Assembly (NCBI RefSeq): GCF_000620785.1
Contig: NZ_JIAI01000005.1
Location: 124,001 to 188,000 of the forward strand
Origin: Actinospineispora acaciae DSM 45401
Lineage (GTDB): Bacteria > Actinomycetota > Actinomycetes > Mycobacteriales > Pseudonocardiaceae
DNA length: 64,000 bases
Reading direction: 5' to 3'
Shown here: piece by piece, positions 42,728-50,727 of the stretch
Numbering within the stretch: the stretch's first letter is position 1
Layout of the letters: each line of letters begins with the position of its first letter
Program-made: the position numbers and the translations under genes
The notes under the pieces: model-generated
What the model was told of the DNA's origin: nothing
Database searches by the model: none
Seen by the model: only the letters and a program-made list of their open reading frames with translations

Positions 42728-43993
42728 ATGTGGACGAACTGGTCGGGCGGGCAGCGTTGCGGTCCCGCCGCCACCGTCCGCCCGCTCGACGAGGCGGGAG
42801 TGCGGGCGGCCGTGCGGCGGGCCGCCGGTAACCGGCAGCGGGTACGGCCGGTCGGTGCCGGGCATTCGTTCAGCCCGCTGGCGGTGACCACCGACGTGGC
42901 GCTCGACCTGTCGGCGCTGACCGGCGTGGTCTCGGTGACCGGGCGGCGCGCGCGGGTGCGGGCCGGCACCACGCTGGCCGAGCTGAACGCGGCGCTGGCC
43001 GAGCGCGGCCTGGCCGTGGCCGGCCTCGTCGACCTGGACACCCCGACCGTGGCCGGCGCCGTGGCCACCGGCACGCACGGCAGCACACCGCGAACGGGGT
43101 CGTTGTCCGCGCAGGTCACCGGGATGCGCATGATCGACGGCACCGGCGCCGCCGTCGAGGTCCCGGACGCCGAGCTGGACGCCGCCCGCACCGGCCTCGG
43201 CGCGCTCGGCGTGGTCACCGAGGTGGAGCTCGAGGTGATGCCGGCGCTGGTGCTGCGGGCGTCGCAGGCCCGGATGCCGCTGGACGAGGCGCTCGCCGCC
43301 GACTACCTGGACGCGCACCGCTGGGCGGAGTTCTCCGTGTTCCCCTACGCCCAGGACGCGCTCGCGCGGTGGGCCGACGAGGCGGACGAGGAGCCCGACC
43401 CGCCCTCGGCGGTGCGCACGTTCGTGGAGCGGCGGGTGGTACGGGCGGCGGCCGTGGGCGGCGGGGTTGCGCTGGGGCGGTCCGTGCCCAGGCTGGTCCC
43501 GACGATCAACCGGGTGGCCACCGCGCTCACCGGCACCGGCTCGGTCACCGACCTGGCGCACCGGGTCCTGGTCGCGCGCCCGGTGGTTCGCTGGGAGGAA
43601 GGCGAATGGGCGCTGCCCCGGGAGGCGCTGGCCGACGGCGTCCGCGAACTGCTCGCCGCGATCAGCGACCGCGAGCTGGACGTGGGCTTCCCGCTGGAGG
43701 TGCGCGTCGGCCCTGCCGAGACCGGTTGGCTGCACCCGGCGTACGGCCGCGCCACCGGCTGGGTGGCCGTGCACGCCGCCACCGGCACCGATCCGGAGCC
43801 GCTGCTCTCGCTCGCGGCCGATGTGCTCGGAGCGCACGCCGGCCGCCCGCACTGGGGCAAGCGCCACCCGTGGACGAACCGCGAGGTGGCCGAGGCCTAC
43901 CCGAAGCTGGCCGACTTCCGCACCATCCGTGACCACCGTGACCCCGCCCGAGTCTTCACCAACTCCCACCTCGACTCCGTACTGGACGGTTAG
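42728..43993 (+). CDS. D-arabinono-1,4-lactone/L-gulonolactone oxidase family protein
   Basis: 421 residues. The N-terminal FAD-binding_4 domain has RPVGAGHSFSPLAVT, with the His that carries covalent flavin in vanillyl-alcohol-oxidase-type enzymes (about residues 40-54). The GTHGSTPRTGSLSAQVTGMR segment is about 116-135. The C-terminal ALO domain contains the HWGKRHPW motif (about residues 376-383), typical of aldonolactone oxidases. It oxidises sugar lactones with O2 to give H2O2, or acts as a dehydrogenase. It stands alone; the gene ends 7 bp before the first 63-bp hairpin repeat. Confidence 0.92.
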   Translation: MWTNWSGGQRCGPAATVRPLDEAGVRAAVRRAAGNRQRVRPVGAGHSFSPLAVTTDVALDLSALTGVVSVTGRRARVRAGTTLAELNAALAERGLAVAGLVDLDTPTVAGAVATGTHGSTPRTGSLSAQVTGMRMIDGTGAAVEVPDAELDAARTGLGALGVVTEVELEVMPALVLRASQARMPLDEALAADYLDAHRWAEFSVFPYAQDALARWADEADEEPDPPSAVRTFVERRVVRAAAVGGGVALGRSVPRLVPTINRVATALTGTGSVTDLAHRVLVARPVVRWEEGEWALPREALADGVRELLAAISDRELDVGFPLEVRVGPAETGWLHPAYGRATGWVAVHAATGTDPEPLLSLAADVLGAHAGRPHWGKRHPWTNREVAEAYPKLADFRTIRDHRDPARVFTNSHLDSVLDG

Positions 43994-44000
43994 CCGCCGC

Positions 44001-44063
44001 ACACCTCGTTGGTCCGTCGCATACTCCGCACCATGTGCGACGCCCCAACGAGGTATGCGACGC
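44001..44063. repeat. 63-bp hairpin repeat, copy A
   Basis: Nested inverted repeats: outer ACCTCGTTGG (44003-44012) with CCAACGAGGT (44046-44055), inner GTCGCA/TGCGAC. It is 57 of 63 identical to copy B at 44804-44866 in the same orientation. Copy B keeps the inner stem through a G-T wobble. It begins just after the ALO stop and ends 8 bp before the stop of the truncated gene at 44071. Confidence 0.85.
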
Positions 44064-44070
44064 GCGAGGA

Positions 44071-44802
44071 TCACGAGAGGGCCTCGCGGACGCGGGCGGC
44101 CACGTCACCGGGGGTTTGGCCGGGGAGCACGAGGCGGCCGTACTTGAGGCGGCCGTCGAACTCGCCGGCCACCTTGTGCTCGCGCCAGCCGAAGTCGGCC
44201 CGACCCAGTAGCCGCCCATCCCGGTCCCGTACCTCCCACTGCGGGTCGGGCGTGGGGAGTCCGCAACGGGCGATCCCCACCCGACTGCGCGACTCGCCGA
44301 CGCTCTCGGACCGTCCGTCCGCGAAGCCGACCACGCGTCGAGCCCTCGGCCCGCCACGACGCCCGGTCAGCCGACCGCACGCCTCCTCGAGCTCGTTTCG
44401 GCTGGTCAGGCCCGAAGCCAGTGCGGCGTCGGCCACCACGACTGCCTCCTCGAACGGTGCGCTTCGAGCGATGTCGACGACGGTCCGCGCCACCGTCGTG
44501 ACCGATATCCCGTCCTCGACGGTGATCGCATCCGGTTCCAACGGGGTCACGTGGATGTGCACCCGGCGGCCGCCGGAGCTCCGATTGCGGGTGGCGTGCC
44601 CCCGGCGCAGGGACGTTCTCCAGGTCGGCAGCCCGTGCAGGACCGCGGCGGAGACATGGCTGATGACCGCATCCGGACCGAGCTCCCATGCGGCCGCCCG
44701 CACCGCCAGCACATGCCTGCGGTGAGCCTCCTTCGGCCAGTGCCCCTCCAGGTAGGCGCCCCGACGAACCGGGGTGAACGAGCCGTCCCTGATCCGCCTG
44801 CG
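44071..44802 (-). pseudogene. AbiEi/DUF559-type gene remnant between two hairpin repeats
   Basis: The protein sequence is similar to actinobacterial type IV antitoxin AbiEi-like/DUF559 proteins (about 280-310 residues). The usual N-terminal HTH-end motif is visible as IRDGSFTPVRRGAYLEGHWP, then HVSAAVLHGLPTWRTSL, PLEPDAITVEDGISVTTVART, VVDIARSAPFEEAVVVADAA and QWEVRDRDGRLLGRADFGWR. It then stops at QTPGDVAARVREALS, before the final 60 or so residues of the endonuclease-like domain. No in-frame ATG or GTG lies upstream of 44712, yet homology runs up to about 44802, where repeat copy B begins. So both ends seem lost at the repeats. If translated from GTG 44712, the product is 213 residues. Confidence 0.6.
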
Positions 44803-44803
44803 T

Positions 44804-44866
44804 ACACCTCGTTGGTCCGTCGCATACCCCGCACCCTGTGCGGCACCCCAACGAGGTGTGCGGCGC
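44804..44866. repeat. 63-bp hairpin repeat, copy B
   Basis: Same structure as copy A: ACCTCGTTGG/CCAACGAGGT outer stem. It lies between the lost 5' end of the AbiEi-like remnant and the 3' end of the amidohydrolase gene (stop at 44870). Read as protein in the remnant's frame, both copies encode YATDQRGVRR; this is a coincidence of reading through the same DNA. Confidence 0.85.
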
Positions 44867-44869
44867 CGG

Positions 44870-46201
44870 CTAGGGGTGGCGGAGGCGGGTGGCTACGGCT
44901 CGGGCGGAGGACTGGACGGATGCGCGGTCCACCTGGGTGGGTTCGCCGGCGGCCAGGACCTGTGAGCCGGCCACCCAGACGTCGCGGACCAGCCGGCCAC
45001 CGCCCGCCCAGACCAGGTTGGAGAGCAGGCCGGCGTCGTCGTCCAGGTCGAGGAACGCCGGGTCGTCCGTGCTCACGTGCACCACGTCGGCCCAGCGGCC
45101 GGGTTCCAAGGAACCCAGGTCAGGCCGGCCGATCGCGGCGGCGCCGTGGCGGGTGGCCAGCAGGAGCAGGTCGGCGGCGGTCAGGTCGGCGGCGTCCCCG
45201 CTGGCCAGGCGTGCGAGCCGGCCGGCCAGGCGGGCGGTCGACCACAGGTCGAGGTCGTCGGAGGATGCCGGGCCGTCGGTGCCCAGGGCGAGGGGTACGG
45301 ACGCCGACCGGAGCGCACCAACCGGGGCGGTGCCGGCGGCGAGCTTGGCGTTCGAGCCGGGGCAGTGGGCGACCGCGACGCCGTGCCGGGCCAGCAGCGC
45401 GATGTCCTCGGCGTCCAGGTGCACGGCGTGCGCGGCGAGCAGCCGGTCGGCGCGGCCGAGCACGCCCAGCTCGTGCAGCATCCGGGGCACCGAGCCGTAC
45501 CTCGCGCGCTGGGCGGCGTCCTCGTCGGCGGTCTCGGCCAGGTGCAGGTGCACCAGCGCGCCCCGCTCGGCGGCCGCGTCCGCCACCGCCGGAAGCGCCT
45601 CGGCGGGCAGCGTGTACGCCGCGTGCGGGCCGTAGCCCAGCTCGACCCGCTCGCCCGGCCCGTACCGCAGCCCGTCCGAGTCGATCCGCGCGGACACCTC
45701 GTCGAGCATCTGCCGCCAGGTGCCCAGCCGGTCCCACCCGGGCGCGTCGATGATCCCGGGGGTGAGCACCACCCGGCTGCCGGCGGCCAGCACCGCCTCG
45801 GCCACCGCGTCGGTGTAGAAGTACATCTCCACGCTGGTGGTGACCCCGGCGCGGAGCAGCTCCACGCAGCCGAGCAGCATGCCGGCCCGCACGTCCGGCG
45901 CGGCCAGCCGAGCCTCCGCCGGCCACATCACCTCGCGCAGCCAGCGCATCAGCGGCAGGTCACCGCCCATGCCGCGCAGCACCGTCATCGGGGTGTGGCA
46001 GTGCGCGTTGACCAACCCGGGCAGCAGCAGCCCGTCCAGCCGGCGCACGCTCGCCCCCGGCGCGTCCGGGGCGTCGACGGCAGGACCGCACCAGGCGATA
46101 CGCCCGTCGCCGTCGATGTCCAGCACGCCGTCGCGCAGCACCGAACAGCCCGGGTCGCACGGCAGCAGCAGCGGCGCCGTCAACCGGGTGACAACCGTCA
46201 A
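44870..46201 (-). CDS. Amidohydrolase, S-adenosylhomocysteine/8-oxoguanine deaminase type
   Basis: 443 residues. A TTG start at 46201 overlaps the NYN gene's TGA (TTGA). Metal ligands of the subtype III amidohydrolase site: HCH in VNAHCHTPMTVLRGMG (about residues 63-78), His in GYGPHAAYTL (about 186-195), HLHLAETADED (about 215-225) and Asp in LALGTDGPASSDDLDLW (about 303-319). Residues between, AAHAVHLDAEDI and AHCPGSNAKLAAG, match TrzN/MtaD/SsnA-like deaminases. It removes an amino group from a purine or related heterocycle; substrate unproven. The N-terminus is not fixed; a GTG further down is possible. Confidence 0.88.
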   Translation of the reverse strand: MTVVTRLTAPLLLPCDPGCSVLRDGVLDIDGDGRIAWCGPAVDAPDAPGASVRRLDGLLLPGLVNAHCHTPMTVLRGMGGDLPLMRWLREVMWPAEARLAAPDVRAGMLLGCVELLRAGVTTSVEMYFYTDAVAEAVLAAGSRVVLTPGIIDAPGWDRLGTWRQMLDEVSARIDSDGLRYGPGERVELGYGPHAAYTLPAEALPAVADAAAERGALVHLHLAETADEDAAQRARYGSVPRMLHELGVLGRADRLLAAHAVHLDAEDIALLARHGVAVAHCPGSNAKLAAGTAPVGALRSASVPLALGTDGPASSDDLDLWSTARLAGRLARLASGDAADLTAADLLLLATRHGAAAIGRPDLGSLEPGRWADVVHVSTDDPAFLDLDDDAGLLSNLVWAGGGRLVRDVWVAGSQVLAAGEPTQVDRASVQSSARAVATRLRHP

Positions 46202-46821
46202 CGCTTCTCCAGCAGCGAGCGCAGCGAGCGGAACGGCGGCAGCCAGGCGCCCTTGTCGGGCAGCGAGTCGAGGGTCATCCGGGGCAGCGGCTCGCGGAAC
46301 ACGCCGTCGATGTCCTCCAGGTCGCAGAAGTCGATCACGTCCGACTCCTGCGCGAACGAGGCGTACTCCCGGAAGCCGATCACGGTGACGCCGATGCCGC
46401 CGCGCACCAGGGCCTCCAGCGGCAGCCGGAACGCCCGCCCGTCGCCGGACGCGACCACCACCCTGGTCAGCTCGCCCTCGCGGCGGCGCAGCTCGATGTG
46501 TTCGAGCATGTCCGCGTCGATGTCGCTGTCCTCGGTGATCTTCGGCTTGGCGAACACCGCGAACCCGACGTTGCGCAGCGCCTCCACCCAGGGCCTGACC
46601 ACCTCGGTGCTGCCCGGCGTGACGTTGGTGAACACGCACGCCTCGGCCTCGCCGTCGCCGGCCAGGTTGAGCAGCCAGCGGCCGACCGCGTCGAACCGAG
46701 GGCGGAACGCCGACGTGGGCCGCGCGCCGAGCAGCGAGCCGAGGCTCATGTCCATGTTCGGCGCGTCCCAGACCAGCAGGGCTCGGCCCGCCTTCGGCGC
46801 CGGGGCCTCGAGGTCGGTCAT
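46198..46821 (-). CDS. NYN domain protein (LabA/DUF88 family, PIN-like nuclease)
   Basis: 207 residues. The acidic NYN site is LLVWDAPNMDMSLG (about residues 15-28), DSDIDADMLEH (about 99-109) and VVVASGDGRAFRLPLEAL (about 120-137), with VIGFREYAS after it. The family has a PIN-like fold with Mg2+-dependent RNase activity in several members. ATG at 46821 with a conserved actinobacterial start TDLEAPAPKAGRALLVWDA. It is coupled to the amidohydrolase gene. The N-terminal acidic/Pro linker is short and no other domain is present. Confidence 0.9.
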   Translation of the reverse strand: MTDLEAPAPKAGRALLVWDAPNMDMSLGSLLGARPTSAFRPRFDAVGRWLLNLAGDGEAEACVFTNVTPGSTEVVRPWVEALRNVGFAVFAKPKITEDSDIDADMLEHIELRRREGELTRVVVASGDGRAFRLPLEALVRGGIGVTVIGFREYASFAQESDVIDFCDLEDIDGVFREPLPRMTLDSLPDKGAWLPPFRSLRSLLEKR

Positions 46822-46863
46822 GACCTGACCTTAGTTGCACGAGTGGACGGCAGACTGTGCGAC

Positions 46864-47304
46864 ATGACGGCGGATCTGGAAGCGGAGTCGCTGGCCCGTC
46901 GAGTGGCCGATGCGATGCGCGGAGCGGACGCGGCGACCACCGGGGCCGGAGTGGAGCTGGTGGAGGTCGGCCCGGGGCGGGCGCTGGCCCGGCTGGTGGT
47001 GGAGCGCAGGCACGTCAACGGGCACGGGCTGTGCCACGGTGGGTACCTGTTCCTGCTCGCGGACGCGGCGTTCGCCTACGCCTGCAACAGCTACGGCACC
47101 CCGACGGTCGCGGCCGGCGCGGAGATCACGTTCCTGCGTCCGGGCAAGCTGGGCGACGAGCTGCGGGCCGAGGCGCGGGTGCGCGCGGCGGCCGGCCGGA
47201 CCGGGGTCTACGACGTCACGATCCGGGTGGGGGACGCCGTGGTCGCGGAGTTCCGGGGGCACAGCCGCGAGGTGCCGTCCATGCCTCAGCCGCCCGGGGT
47301 CTAA
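46864..47304 (+). CDS. paaI: Hydroxyphenylacetyl-CoA thioesterase (PaaI-like hotdog)
   Basis: 146 residues, ATG at 46864. The hotdog fold has the PaaI motif GHGLCHGGYLFLLADAAFAY (about residues 56-75), then CNSYGTPTVAAGAEITFLRP and VRAAAGRTGVYDVTIRVGD. These match the phenylacetate-pathway thioesterase, which rescues CoA from dead-end hydroxyphenylacetyl-CoA. No other paa gene is in this window, so it may act more broadly. Its 3' end overlaps trmB by 4 bp. Confidence 0.85.
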   Translation: MTADLEAESLARRVADAMRGADAATTGAGVELVEVGPGRALARLVVERRHVNGHGLCHGGYLFLLADAAFAYACNSYGTPTVAAGAEITFLRPGKLGDELRAEARVRAAAGRTGVYDVTIRVGDAVVAEFRGHSREVPSMPQPPGV

Positions 47305-47975
47305 ACCCTTCGATAGAGCAGGTCGCGGACCTCGCGGCCCTCGGCGCGGGCGCGTCGCTCGAACTTGGTGAGCGGCCGCCAGTCCGGCCGGGGCACCGTG
47401 CCGCCCCGCAGCGTCGGCTCGGCGTCGCACACCGCGCGCATCTGGTCGGCGTAGTGCGTCCAGTCGGTGGCCAGGTGCAGGACGCCGTCCGGCGCGAGTC
47501 GGGAGGCGGCCAGCGCCACGAACTCAGGTTGGATCAGCCGCCGCTTGTGGTGCCGGCGCTTCGGCCAGGGGTCGGGGAAGTACACCCGGATCCCGGCCAG
47601 CGTGTCCGGCCCGATCCGATCGCGCAGCACCGGGACGACGTCGGCGCGCAGCAGCCGAAGGTTGGTCAGCCCGAACTCGGCGATGCGCATCAGCAGCTGG
47701 GCCAGGCCGGGGCGGTACACCTCGACGGCCAGGTGGTTGGTCTCGGGCGCGGCGGCGGCCATCGCGGCGGTGGACTCGCCGGTGCCGGGGCCGATCTCCA
47801 GCACGACCGGGGCCGTCCGCCCGAACCAGCCGTCCAGGTCCAGCGGCCCGGGCGCGTCGGGGCTCATCAGGTCCAGCCCGTACTCCGGCCACCAGCGTTC
47901 CCAGGCGTGCCGCTGCCCCTCGGTCATCCGCCCGCCCCGGTGGACGAAGCTGACCACACCGCTCGCCTGGATCAC
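47301..47975 (-). CDS. trmB: tRNA (guanine-N7-)-methyltransferase
   Basis: 224 residues. TrmB motifs: VVLEIGPGTGESTAAMA (SAM motif I, about residues 57-73), HLAVEVYRPGLAQLLMR, VYFPDPWPKRRHHKRRLIQP (about 131-150), LHLATDWTHYADQMRAV and TKFERRARAEG near the C-terminus. It modifies G46 of tRNAs. ATG at 47975; an internal ATG after VHRGGR gives a shorter alternative. Monocistronic. Confidence 0.94.
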   Translation of the reverse strand: MIQASGVVSFVHRGGRMTEGQRHAWERWWPEYGLDLMSPDAPGPLDLDGWFGRTAPVVLEIGPGTGESTAAMAAAAPETNHLAVEVYRPGLAQLLMRIAEFGLTNLRLLRADVVPVLRDRIGPDTLAGIRVYFPDPWPKRRHHKRRLIQPEFVALAASRLAPDGVLHLATDWTHYADQMRAVCDAEPTLRGGTVPRPDWRPLTKFERRARAEGREVRDLLYRRV

Positions 47976-48050
47976 GGACCGGCACCTTACCGCCGCGTTC
48001 GGGTAGTTCTACGGATCCGTCCCGCCCGCTGGCGCGCCACCCTCGAGGAC

Positions 48051-49907
48051 ATGACCAGTAGCGAGCCCGAGCGTGTTGCCCGGCTGGCGGCCGAGCTGGC
48101 CGAGCTGGGCCGTCGGCTGGACTGGGCGCGGCACGAGCTGCTGTCGCTGCCGATCGCCCAGCCCCCTCCCCCTCCTCCAACTCCTCCCGTCCTGGCCCCA
48201 CCACCACCGCCGGCGCCGGTCTATCCGGCGTACGTGCCGCCTGCCGGGTTGACACCGCCCGCAGACGCGCAGGCTCGCGGCGGCCGGCTGATCGCCTGGG
48301 TCGGCGGGTCGATCACATTGCTCGGGGTGGTGATGTTCCTGGCGCTGGCGGCCAGCCGGGGCTGGTTCGGCGTCCCGGCGCGGCTGGTGGCCGGCGGGGT
48401 GCTCGGGCTCGCGCTGGTCGGGGTCGGGCTGTGGCTGTACCGCCGTCCGGGCGGGCGGACCGGCGCGCTCGCGCTGGCCGCCACCGGCATCGCCGCGCTG
48501 TACCTGGACGTGGGTACCGCCACCGCCCGCTACCACTACCTGCCCAACCCGGCGGGGCTCGCGGTGGGGCTGGTGATCGCCGCGGCCGGGCTCGCGCTGG
48601 CCGACCGGTGGCGGGCGCAACCGCTGGCCGCCGGTGCGGTGATCGGCGTGGGTGCGCTGATGCCCGTGCTCACCGAAGGCGACTGGCCGCTGCTGGTGGC
48701 GCTGGTGCTCGCCCCGCAGCTGGCCGCCGCCCCGGTTGTGTGGCGCCGGGGCTGGAGCGCGCTGGCCGTGGTCGCGGCGTTGTTCCCGGTGCTGTACGGG
48801 GCGGTCGCGGTGTTCGCCGTGGCCCTGTCCGAGTCCGCCGACCGCGGGCCCACCCTGGCGGCGGTGATCGCCGTGTTCGTGGTGGGCGCGGTCCTCGCGG
48901 TGCCGAGCCGATCCGCCACCGCCGCCGTGTTCTCGCCTCACGCGCCGGCGGGGCTGGATGAGCGCTCTTCGCGGGGTTGCGTCAGTCCCGGTGCGGGTCG
49001 CGCCGTACGCTTCGTCGCCGCCCCGGTCCCGGCGCTGGCCATGGCCACCGACTACGGCGGCTGGCGGGGCGCGCTGCTGGCCGGCCTGGTCGGCGCGGTG
49101 GCGCTGGCGGTGGCGTTCGTCCCCGTGCTGGCCGAACGACTCGACGGCCCGGGCTGGCTGACCGGCGTGCACCCGGCGGTACGCGTGAGCGCGGGCGCCG
49201 CCGCCGGCGTGGCGATCTTCGAGGCCACCGTGCTCGCGCTCGGCGGCGCGGCGCTGACCGGCGTGCTGCTCGGCCAGGCGCTGGTGCTGGTCGTGGTTGC
49301 CGCCGCCACCGGCCGGCGCGGCCCGCTGCTCGCCGGCGCCGGCTACGGCCTGGTCGGGCTCGGGCTGGCGGCGTTCCAGGACGCCCCGGTGCGCGCACTC
49401 GCGCTGTTCCCCGCCGAGCCGTACCTGCACCGAGGCGAGCCCGACCACCGCGCCCTGCTGACCGGGCTCGCGCTGTCCGTACTGGTCCTGGCGCTGGCCA
49501 CCGCAACGATGCTCGCCGCCGCGCGACTGCGGCTGGCCACGGCGGACGCAGAGTCGGCATGGCTGTGGGCGCCGGTCGGCGCGATCGGCCTGTACGGCGC
49601 GACCGGCACTGTGGTCACCGCCGCGCTCCTGGTGGTGCCCGCCCAGCCCGGGTTCGTCGCCGGGCACGCCCTGGTCACGATCTCCTGGACGCTGGTCGCG
49701 CTGATACTTCTGGCCAGGGGCATCGAGCGGCGCGCGCTTCGGGTCGCCGGCCTGGTGCTGATGGCCGTCTCGGTGGCCAAGCTGCTGCTGTTCGACCTGG
49801 TCGCGCTGGACGGCCTGGCCAGGGTGGCCGCCTTCGTGGGCGCCGGGCTGCTGATCCTCGCGGCCGGCAGCCACTACGCCCGGCTGGTCGCACGTTCGCA
49901 ACAGTGA
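48051..49907 (+). CDS. DUF2339 multi-pass membrane protein
   Basis: 618 residues. A cytoplasmic N-terminus with a coiled-coil-like helix (VARLAAELAELGRRLDWARH) is followed by a Pro-rich linker (about residues 38-70). Then come about 18 predicted membrane helices in repeated Gly/Ala-rich pairs, starting with LIAWVGGSITLLGVVMFLAL. The end is FVGAGLLILAAGSHYARLV. The family is widespread; function unknown. One extramembranous segment at about residues 296-322 (SPHAPAGLDERSSRGCVSPG) is polar and Arg-rich, unlike the rest, and may be an insertion. Start chosen because a GAGGAC RBS-like run precedes the ATG. Confidence 0.85.
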   Translation: MTSSEPERVARLAAELAELGRRLDWARHELLSLPIAQPPPPPPTPPVLAPPPPPAPVYPAYVPPAGLTPPADAQARGGRLIAWVGGSITLLGVVMFLALAASRGWFGVPARLVAGGVLGLALVGVGLWLYRRPGGRTGALALAATGIAALYLDVGTATARYHYLPNPAGLAVGLVIAAAGLALADRWRAQPLAAGAVIGVGALMPVLTEGDWPLLVALVLAPQLAAAPVVWRRGWSALAVVAALFPVLYGAVAVFAVALSESADRGPTLAAVIAVFVVGAVLAVPSRSATAAVFSPHAPAGLDERSSRGCVSPGAGRAVRFVAAPVPALAMATDYGGWRGALLAGLVGAVALAVAFVPVLAERLDGPGWLTGVHPAVRVSAGAAAGVAIFEATVLALGGAALTGVLLGQALVLVVVAAATGRRGPLLAGAGYGLVGLGLAAFQDAPVRALALFPAEPYLHRGEPDHRALLTGLALSVLVLALATATMLAAARLRLATADAESAWLWAPVGAIGLYGATGTVVTAALLVVPAQPGFVAGHALVTISWTLVALILLARGIERRALRVAGLVLMAVSVAKLLLFDLVALDGLARVAAFVGAGLLILAAGSHYARLVARSQQ

Positions 49908-49953
49908 ACAACAAAACCCGAACCCGCCCCGCCGCCGCTACGCCTCGCCGATC

Positions 49954-50727
49954 ATGTCCGCCATGCCCCCCAACGACGTGGCGCGGCGGCACCGGCAGGC
50001 CGTAGCGGCGGCCATGCGCCGGCACAGCGACGAACTCAAAGCTCGCCGGGAAGAACTGCGCGCCGAACCGTCCCGGGCGCGCACCGACCTGGCGCGGCTC
50101 CGACTAACCGTCTCGACCGAAACGGCAGACGCCCTGCGCCGGCTGCGTGACGACGCCACGGCCTACCTGGACGCGGCGGACCGCCCGGCCAGGGCCGTGT
50201 TCCCCGAGCTGTTCACCGCCGCGACCATCGAGCTGACCGTCCGACTACGCGCCAGGCTGACCGACCTCGGACTTCCCGGCCCCGACCGGATCCGGACGGT
50301 TCGCCCGCTCGTGATCAACAGTGGCCGCCGCGCCACCGTGGAGGACAGGCTGACGCTGCTGGTAGGCGCGTCCGGCGGGATCGGTCTCGGCCGCCTGCTG
50401 CTGGCGCTGATGCCAGGAGACGGCGGGATCATCGCGGTATCCCTCGCCGTGGGCGTCGGCGTCGCGGCGGCCGGGTGGCTGGCCCGCACCCGCCGGGCGG
50501 TCGCCGAGCGAACCCGGCTGCGCCGGTGGGCCTCCGAGACGCTCGCCGACCTTCGCGCCGGCTTCGAGGCGACCCTCTCCGAACGGCTGCTGGAAGCGGA
50601 AGGCCGCCTGAACCGCGAGCTGCGCGCGCGCCAGGCCGAGCTGGACGCGGCCCTGTGCGAACATCAACTTGTAGCCCGCCGGCTGGCTGCCCAGACGCCA
50701 GCAGGTAGGTTCGGAAACCGTGGTTGA
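49954..50727 (+). CDS. Coiled-coil protein with a central membrane hairpin, unknown function
   Basis: 257 residues. I do not recognise it as a named family. Long Arg/Glu/Ala-rich helices (about residues 10-75) of likely coiled-coil type precede a hydrophobic pair (VGASGGIGLGRLLLALMPGD, GGIIAVSLAVGVGVAAAGWL; about 139-180). A second charged helix run follows (EATLSERLLEAEGRLNRELR, ARQAELDAALCEHQ). The topology resembles the tail part of bacterial dynamin-like proteins but has no GTPase domain. It overlaps tldD by 8 bp, so it may be co-translated. Function unknown. Confidence 0.65.
   Translation: MSAMPPNDVARRHRQAVAAAMRRHSDELKARREELRAEPSRARTDLARLRLTVSTETADALRRLRDDATAYLDAADRPARAVFPELFTAATIELTVRLRARLTDLGLPGPDRIRTVRPLVINSGRRATVEDRLTLLVGASGGIGLGRLLLALMPGDGGIIAVSLAVGVGVAAAGWLARTRRAVAERTRLRRWASETLADLRAGFEATLSERLLEAEGRLNRELRARQAELDAALCEHQLVARRLAAQTPAGRFGNRG

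Noticed and set aside
44803..44866. Protein-level repeat YATDQRGVRR seen in both 63-bp copies, as if a duplicated N-terminus
   Set aside because: Both are read-throughs of the same hairpin DNA; there is no start codon and no family similarity upstream of IRDGSF.
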